Positions 19,019 through 24,700 of a DNA stretch of 24,700 nucleotides are shown here, piece by piece. The stretch covers positions 1 to 24,700 of the forward strand of contig JAKSYS010000796.1 in assembly GCA_022925895.1 (NCBI GenBank). Reading direction: 5' to 3'. This DNA is from Fragilaria crotonensis. Its lineage: Eukaryota > Bacillariophyta > Fragilariophyceae > Fragilariales > Fragilariaceae. Under the pieces are notes generated by a model. That model saw only the letters and a program-made list of their open reading frames with translations, was not told the origin of the DNA and did not search any database. A program made the translations under genes and the position numbers. Position 1 is the stretch's first letter, and every line of letters starts with the position of its first letter.

Positions 19019-22000
19019 ATGACAAGCACCAAGCGAAAGGCAATGGTCCTTCAAGACATTCCACAAGAGGATGCAGACCCCATGCTTCCTATTAGGGATC
19101 TTTTCACATTTTCTCCTTTTGGTTTATGCTGTCGGCAATGTAAAAAAATTCAATTATTCAGCCTGATGAGCGATGCATCTCCCGGCATTTAAAAAAACAT
19201 GGTATGGACAGCAGAGTTGCTTTGGTTCGTTCTCTTCTCCTCGCTTTCGAATTGCAACTCGAAATTGCAAAGGCCTCAGGATCCATTGAATCATACCGAA
19301 GCGACAAGAATACCTACACCGGTTATTCCTGTAGATGTGGGATGGTTTTTCAATTAAGAAAAGACAACGCACTTCGACATTGCAAAAGAATGGGTTGTGA
19401 CGCATCCAAACTGCAAAAACTCGAGCTAATCAAGCTCTGCTGTGGTCGATATGTGTCCCCATCACAGGTCACTTCTCTATTTGGTGATGGACCATCCCGC
19501 ATAAAGAAACAATTTGATTATAAGGAGGCGAGAACTGTCCTTCTCCCATTGCTTCCTCAACGTGAAAAACAGGACCATACCTACACTCACATGTTCACCC
19601 CTCTTATTGCAGGATGCGGTGGTGGCAGCAAATTTGTCCAGAAGATAAAAATGGACTTCTTGTCAATCCACTCGGCACCACATCCTTCAAGTGAGAGATT
19701 GCTGATACACAAATTCACTCACATGCTGAGGATTGGCTTCTGAATTTCGCAACAAAAAATATTTTGATGGTGCCAGGCAATCTACGGGCTGCATTACAAA
19801 CCTTCGAAGGTGGTGAGGTTGATGAAATTTCGCATCGTTGCACATACACAATGCAACATGATCCCAGGAGTCTACTTCCTGAATTGAAGAAGCTTCTAGC
19901 CTTTTCGTACAGACAAGGTCTTTTTTTGTCACGAGGCTTTGACAACCATGATGCATTTGCAGTTCCCCTTCTTTTTGAAGGATTTGCTGCTGGAAGTCCC
20001 TCAATCGGTGTCCTCTCTTCCCTTGGTTGCAGAATTCTGTCTTATGTTTGCTTTTCGAGTTCCTAAACATGGTTCAGAAATCAACATGATTTCATGCGAT
20101 ACAGTCTCATCTGTGTTCTCGAAGGTTGCATCAATTTTGAAAGCAGCAGTTTGTTCCGTTATTTGTTCGTTTGCGGAGCACTCCTTTACAACATTTGGTC
20201 CAGCACTTGTCAAATCAGTGCGAGAATCACCGGTCATTCATATTTTGTCACCAATGGTTCGTCAAATCCGTGAAATGCATCGTCGTTTACCCAAACGCCG
20301 AAAGACAACCCTTGATGCCATCGGAAATATAACGGTTGATCAGTTTACATTTTTGTATGATGATTGGTCTCAAATTGTACCTCGAACAGATTTCTTATGC
20401 GGGAAGCAATCTCCGAGTTGGCGATTGGGATATGGTGGGAGCCAGTTGTTGATCTCGACAAATGTCAAAGTAAGAGTCAATGAGGACACTGGAGACATTT
20501 TCCTTGTTGACATTTCTCCCGCCTGGAAACCAGTTCCTCTTTTGCCAATTGATCAGTGGGATTCCTTAACCGCACTGCTTGAGATGTCATTTCATGGCTT
20601 TGGTGGAGGATCCGCAAGAATGACAGAGTTAGCTGAACCGACAATGTTTCACTGCGTGTTTAGCAACCAGACCATCTATTATTCTCTCTCCTCATTGAAA
20701 GGTTTTAACAACACTTCACGAAGGAAGCATAAAGAAGTCGAGCGGAAACTCCCTCCACTTATTTGTCGGTACTTCCTTTTGTTCCGATCTCTTTTACAAG
20801 CAAACAAAAGCATATTGCGAGATGATGATGGTGGATGCTCAAGATTGATTTTTCCAAGTCGAAACAATCCAGCTGATTTTGGACCTTCCCATGTGATTCG
20901 AGATCTCTTCACTTTGTCATCAATCGGTGTCCTCTCTTCCCTTGGTTGCAGAATTCTGTCTTATGTTTGCTTTTCGAGTTCCTAAACATGGTTCAGAAAT
21001 CAACATGATTTCATGCGATACAGTCTCATCTGTGTTCTCGAAGGTTGCATCAATTTTGAAAGCAGCAGTTTGTTCCGTTATTTGTTCGTTTGCGGAGCAC
21101 TCCTTTACAACATTTGGTCCAGCACTTGTCAAATCAGTGCGAGAATCACCGGTCATTCATATTTTGTCACCAATGGTTCGTCAAATCCGTGAAATGCATC
21201 GTCGTTTACCCAAACGCCGAAAGACAACCCTTGATGCCATCGGAAATATAACGGTTGATCAGTTTACATTTTTGTATGATGATTGGTCTCAAATTGTACC
21301 TCGAACAGAATTTCTTATGCGGGAAGCAATCTCCGAGTTGGCGATTGGGATATGGTGGGAGCCAGTTGTTGATCTCTCGACAAATGTCAAAGTAAGAGTC
21401 AATGAGGACACTGGAGACATTTTCCTTGTTGACATTTCTCCCGCCTGGAAACCAGTTCCTCTTTTGCCAATTGATCAGTGGGATTCCTTAACCGCACTGC
21501 TTGAGATGTCATTTCATGGCTTTGGTGGAGGATCCGCAAGAATGACAGAGTTAGCTGAACCGACAATGTTTCACTGCGTGTTTAGCAACCAGACCATCTA
21601 TTATTCTCTCTCCTCATTGAAAGGTTTTAACAACACTTCACGAAGGAAGCATAAAGAAGTCGAGCGGAAACTCCCTCCACTTATTTGTCGGTACTTCCTT
21701 TTGTTCCGATCTCTTTTACAAGCAAACAAAAGCATATTGCGAGATGATGATGGTGGATGCTCAAGATTGATTTTTCCAAGTCGAAACAATCCAGCTGATT
21801 TTGGACCTTCCCATGTGATTCGAGATCTCTTCACTTTGTCATCATTGCCAGACATGACACAAGTACGACAGTTTTGGGCTTGCGTTACAAATTTTGTTAC
21901 AAGTGGCAATCTTCAAAACAAATTTTTGACATCAAGTGCCATCGGAGCATCAAAAATGGGTCATTCTACCTATACACATGCAAGCACCTATTCAACTGAA

Positions 22001-22459
22001 CAAATCGGTTCCGAGGAGGCCCACTTTGATGCATATCATTCTGCAATTGGGGATACCTCGCATCATCTATTGAAGTGTCGGAGTATGTTGTCCTTGTCAG
22101 ATATTCGTAAGGCAATGCAGCTTCGGTTTCCAAAGTCCTCCTCATTGGAGAGCAACAACTACCTCTCGACACAACAGAAAGAGTTAGTTGAGTTTGGTTA
22201 TGGTCCCGGATCCTCCAAAAAGCAGCATTGTCTTGCTCTTCTTGCTCCAGGTGATGGAAAGTCTGAGTCCTACATCATTCCGACCATTGCTCGTTATCTC
22301 GCAAACCATGATTGCAAGACAATTATCCATATCTCACCTTACAGTTTTCTGGCTGGATACCAGTTTGCAAATGCTTCTGCTGTTATCGAGAAGCTTGGGT
22401 TGGATTCATACATTTCACTGCTCTCGTTCACAGGAAGGGATATTACCCAAATGGCTATT
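19019..22459 (+). pseudogene. Zinc finger - tyrosine recombinase-like - RecQ/DEAD helicase gene, truncated and frameshifted
   Basis: ATG 19019 (MTSTKRK) is preferred because the next copy starts MSSTTK at 22695; 18947 is an upstream in-frame alternative. Finger 1 is CCRQC...CISRHLKKH (C2H2, broken by a 1-nt shift near 19160). Finger 2 is CRCGMVFQLRKD...HCKRMGC. Further shifts lie near 19708-19730 and 19935-20000. The core, numbered in the frame opening at 20927, has GGSARMTEL (R205), TQVRQF (R314, with Thr in the usual His place) and MGHSTYTHASTY (H346, Y355). The 9-residue H-to-Y spacing is that of tyrosine recombinases (LGHSS...Y). A helicase start follows: LSTQQKELVEF, then Walker A APGDGKSE (K445), then KTIIHISPYSFLAG. 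The helicase is cut at 22459 by the next terminus, with Walker B and later motifs lost. Fungal proteins with OrsD-type fingers and RecQ helicases are the nearest known analogy. Confidence 0.6.
20001..21841. repeat. Recent ~920-bp tandem duplication inside the helicase gene
   Basis: 20001-20919 and 20920-21841 start with the same tcaatcggtgtcctctc and end with ttcactttgtca. The only differences I found are a one-base deletion (gaacagattt against gaacagaattt) and a two-base deletion (gatctcgac against gatctctcgac) in the first copy. The unit is not a multiple of three, so the duplication itself breaks the reading frame; the second copy continues into the helicase. Confidence 0.95.
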
Positions 22460-22694
22460 CCCTAAGGGGGCGGGGTTCCAATTAGATAAGAATTCCTCAA
22501 GTATATATATATTTAGTACATACGTTGGGAGCCATTTTATTTAGGGATTTGTACGTCGGGAGCCAATTTTCATACGTCGGGAGCCTATATTTTACTAATG
22601 ATTTTTACGTTGGGAGCTGCAATGTGCTCCTATAGTCTCCAGTAGGTTTGATTTGAATTCAAATGTAACATTCAAATACAACTTATTACAGGCC
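22460..22694 (+). repeat. 5' terminus of the recombinase-helicase element, copy 2
   Basis: Starts CCCTAAG5CGGGGTTC directly where the helicase frame stops. Four boxes at 22521, 22552, 22573 and 22606 have consensus TACGTCGGGAGCC, different from copy 1. GGGAGC (22612-22617) and GCTCCTATA (22626-22634) form the hairpin. A start codon follows at 22695. Confidence 0.75.
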
Positions 22695-22731
22695 ATGTCA
22701 TCGACAACAAAGAGCCATCTGTGTTATGCTG
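22695..22731 (+). pseudogene. Truncated start of a second element gene
   Basis: gccATG at 22695 opens a frame starting MSSTTKSHLC, similar to the MTSTKRK start of the upstream gene. After about 12 codons it runs into the next CCCTAAG5CGGGG terminus. It shows that copy 2 also carried a gene, of which only the first codons remain. Confidence 0.45.
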
Positions 22732-22910
22732 CCCTAAGGGGGCGGGGTTCAAACTAGATAAATATTCCTCAGATATACATATTTTTACTTGATACCACAG
22801 GAGCTATTTTATTTAGAGAAAAGTACCACAGGAGCCAAATTTCTGCCATCGGAGCCGCTTTTCACATAGCAAAATATACCATAGGAGCTACAGTGCGATC
22901 CCGTAGAACA
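22732..22910 (+). repeat. 5' terminus of the recombinase-helicase element, copy 3
   Basis: CCCTAAG5CGGGGTTC plus AAACTAGATAAA, as in copy 1. Four boxes at 22793, 22824, 22845 and 22877 have consensus TACCACAGGAGCC. The fourth (ATAGGAGCTAC) is followed by GCGATCCCGTAG, a weaker inverted partner. No continuing gene is recognisable downstream; short frames begin at 22974 and stop quickly. Confidence 0.7.
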
Positions 22911-23052
22911 TGTACTGCGTCAATTGGCAAGCCTTGTAAGAGCAAAGTGCCTCACGCGTATGTTAAACCTAGTATGGTCCAAACCTCTCTGCTGCCAAAT
23001 TTTTGACTAATGAACACCATAATCCTGGTCCGAGTGCTGTTATAATTTCATT

Positions 23053-24480
23053 GTTTGCATCATTAACCGGTACGTTTCATTCAATGGCCTACTATCAAAC
23101 TTTGTTCGAGGGTTATTTGTCTCAACGTCCGTCGTTTCAGATTTTCCATTGGACTATTTTTGGTGAAGATGGATAATGAAATGCAGAGATGGTCAACATG
23201 CCAATCACGATTCAAAACTCGAAATTTGTTCGCCATTCAGCTGTTTGCATCATTAACCGGTACGTTTCATTCGATGGCCTACTATCAAACTTTGTTCGAG
23301 GGTTATTTGTCTCAACGTCCGTTGTTTCAGATTTTCCATTGGACTATTTTTGGTGAAGATGGATAATGAAATGCAGAGATGGTCAACATGCCAATCACGA
23401 TTCAAAACTCGAAATTCGTTCGCCATTCTGCTGTTTGCATCATTAACCGGTCATTTCGTTCGATGGCCTACTATCAAACTTTGTTCGAGGGTCATTTGTC
23501 TCAACGTCCGTCGTTTCAGATTTTCAAATGGACTATTTTTGGTGAAGATGGATAATGAAATGCAGAGATGGTCAACATGCCAATCACGATTCAAAACTCG
23601 AAATTCGTTCGCCATTCAGCTGTTTGCATCATTAACCGGTCGTTTCGTTCGATGGCCTACTATCAAACTTTGTTCGAGGATCATTTGTCTCAACGTCCGT
23701 TGTTTCAGATTTTCCATTGGACTATTTTTGGTGAAGATGGATAATGAAATGCAGAGATGGTCAACATGCCAATCACGATTCAAAACTCGAAATTCGTTCG
23801 CCATTCAGCTGTTTGCATCATTAACCGGTTCATTTCGTTCGATGGCCTACTATCAAACTTTGTTCGAGGGTCATTTGTCTCAACGTCCGTTGTTTCAGAT
23901 TTTCAATTGGACTATTTTTGGTGAAGATGGATAATGAAATGCAGAGATGGTCAACATGGCAATCACGATTCAAAACTCGAAATTCGTTCGCCATTCTGCT
24001 GTTTGCATCGTTAACCGGTACGTTTCGTTCACTGATCTTCTATCAAACTTTCTTTGAGGATGATTTGTCTCAACGTCCGTCATTTCAGATTTTCAATTGG
24101 ACTATTTTTGGTGACGATAGAGAATGATATGCAGAGATGGTCAACATGGCAATCACGATTCAAAACTCGAAATTCGTTCGCCAATCAGCTGTTTGCATCG
24201 TTAACCGGTACGTTTCGTTCACTGATCTTCTATCAAACTTTCTTCGAGGATGATTTGTCTCAAGGTTCGTCGTTTCAGATTTTCAATTGGATCACTTTTC
24301 GTGAAAATACAGTATGCGGCGTCGGTGCACATAACAACAATGATTGGAAACTCCAAAATTGTTCTGCAAATCTATTTTCCAACTCAGCAGGACCGTTTTG
24401 TTCCATTGTCTTCACTTCAATTCTGTTTGTCCTTTAAGAGTCTAAATGATGGTTGTTTTAGATTCTATATTGGACTCTTT
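23053..24480. repeat. Satellite array, 189/190-bp unit, about seven copies
   Basis: The phrase ggactatttt recurs at 23151, 23341, 23530, 23719, 23909 and 24099, with a variant at 24289 and a diverged trace near 24472 (spacings 190, 189, 189, 190, 190, 190). Each unit also carries gtttgcatcattaaccggt and gtcaacatgccaatcacg. Copies diverge more toward the right end. Because 189 is 63 codons, some frames stay open through two or three units (194 codons at 23350-23934). There is no known domain, so no gene is called. Confidence 0.9.
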
Positions 24481-24700
24481 TCAGTGAAGATACATCATGA
24501 AATGTCATGTTGGTGCTCATGCTCCGGATTGTGTTATGAAACCACTATGGTAGGATGCGAGATACAATCACATGATAAAATTCCGTGATACATGTAGTAT
24601 TAATATTACTGTAAGGCATGGTGCTGGGGGTCGAAAACTCGTCATGTTTTTGCTATGGCTAGTTATTGATTATTGCAATTGTTCGAAATCTCCTCATGTG
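24481..24700. other. No feature seen
   Basis: Unique-looking AT-rich sequence following the satellite; no repeat, gene or RNA was recognised. Confidence 0.4.

Noticed and set aside
23350-23934. 194-codon + strand frame
   Set aside because: Three near-identical satellite units read through because the unit is 63 codons; no domain or independent evidence of coding.

Overview
The window reads as nuclear DNA of a eukaryote, most likely a unicellular stramenopile alga such as a diatom. That is inference from a candidate 83-nt GT-AG intron, a gag with a CCCH finger, and a fused reverse transcriptase/RNase H/tyrosine recombinase retroelement. No housekeeping gene, rRNA or tRNA was recognised. Almost all of the window is transposable elements, some inserted into others, separated by satellite repeats.

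Layout. 1-1240: two tandem-repeat blocks. 1241-2752: no recognisable gene. 2762-11023: one complete 8.26-kb Mutator-like element (MULE) with ~75-bp terminal inverted repeats and a perfect 9-bp target-site duplication. It carries a MULE transposase on + (3064-6322). Convergent to it on - (6349-8936) is an accessory gene whose C-terminal half looks like a 2-oxoglutarate/Fe(II) dioxygenase. Its right third is a ~200-bp satellite. 11142-12605: a 1.46-kb non-autonomous inverted-repeat element flanked by TA, sitting inside the recombinase region of the next element. 12606-18151 (-): a decayed tyrosine-recombinase (DIRS-type) retrotransposon with gag, RT, RNase H and the start of a tyrosine recombinase, broken by several frameshifts and stops.

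18725-22459 (+): a third system, a decayed gene with two N-terminal zinc fingers, a tyrosine-recombinase-like core and a RecQ/DEAD-type helicase start, containing a very recent ~920-bp internal tandem duplication. Its 5' terminus (CCCTAAG5-6CGGGGTTC, then four copies of a short box and a hairpin) occurs three times head-to-tail at 18725, 22460 and 22732. This suggests repeated insertion at one site. 23050-24480: a 189/190-bp satellite.

The strongest candidates for something undescribed are the dioxygenase-like cargo of the MULE, and the zinc finger-recombinase-helicase element with stacked 5' ends whose box sequence differs coherently from copy to copy.
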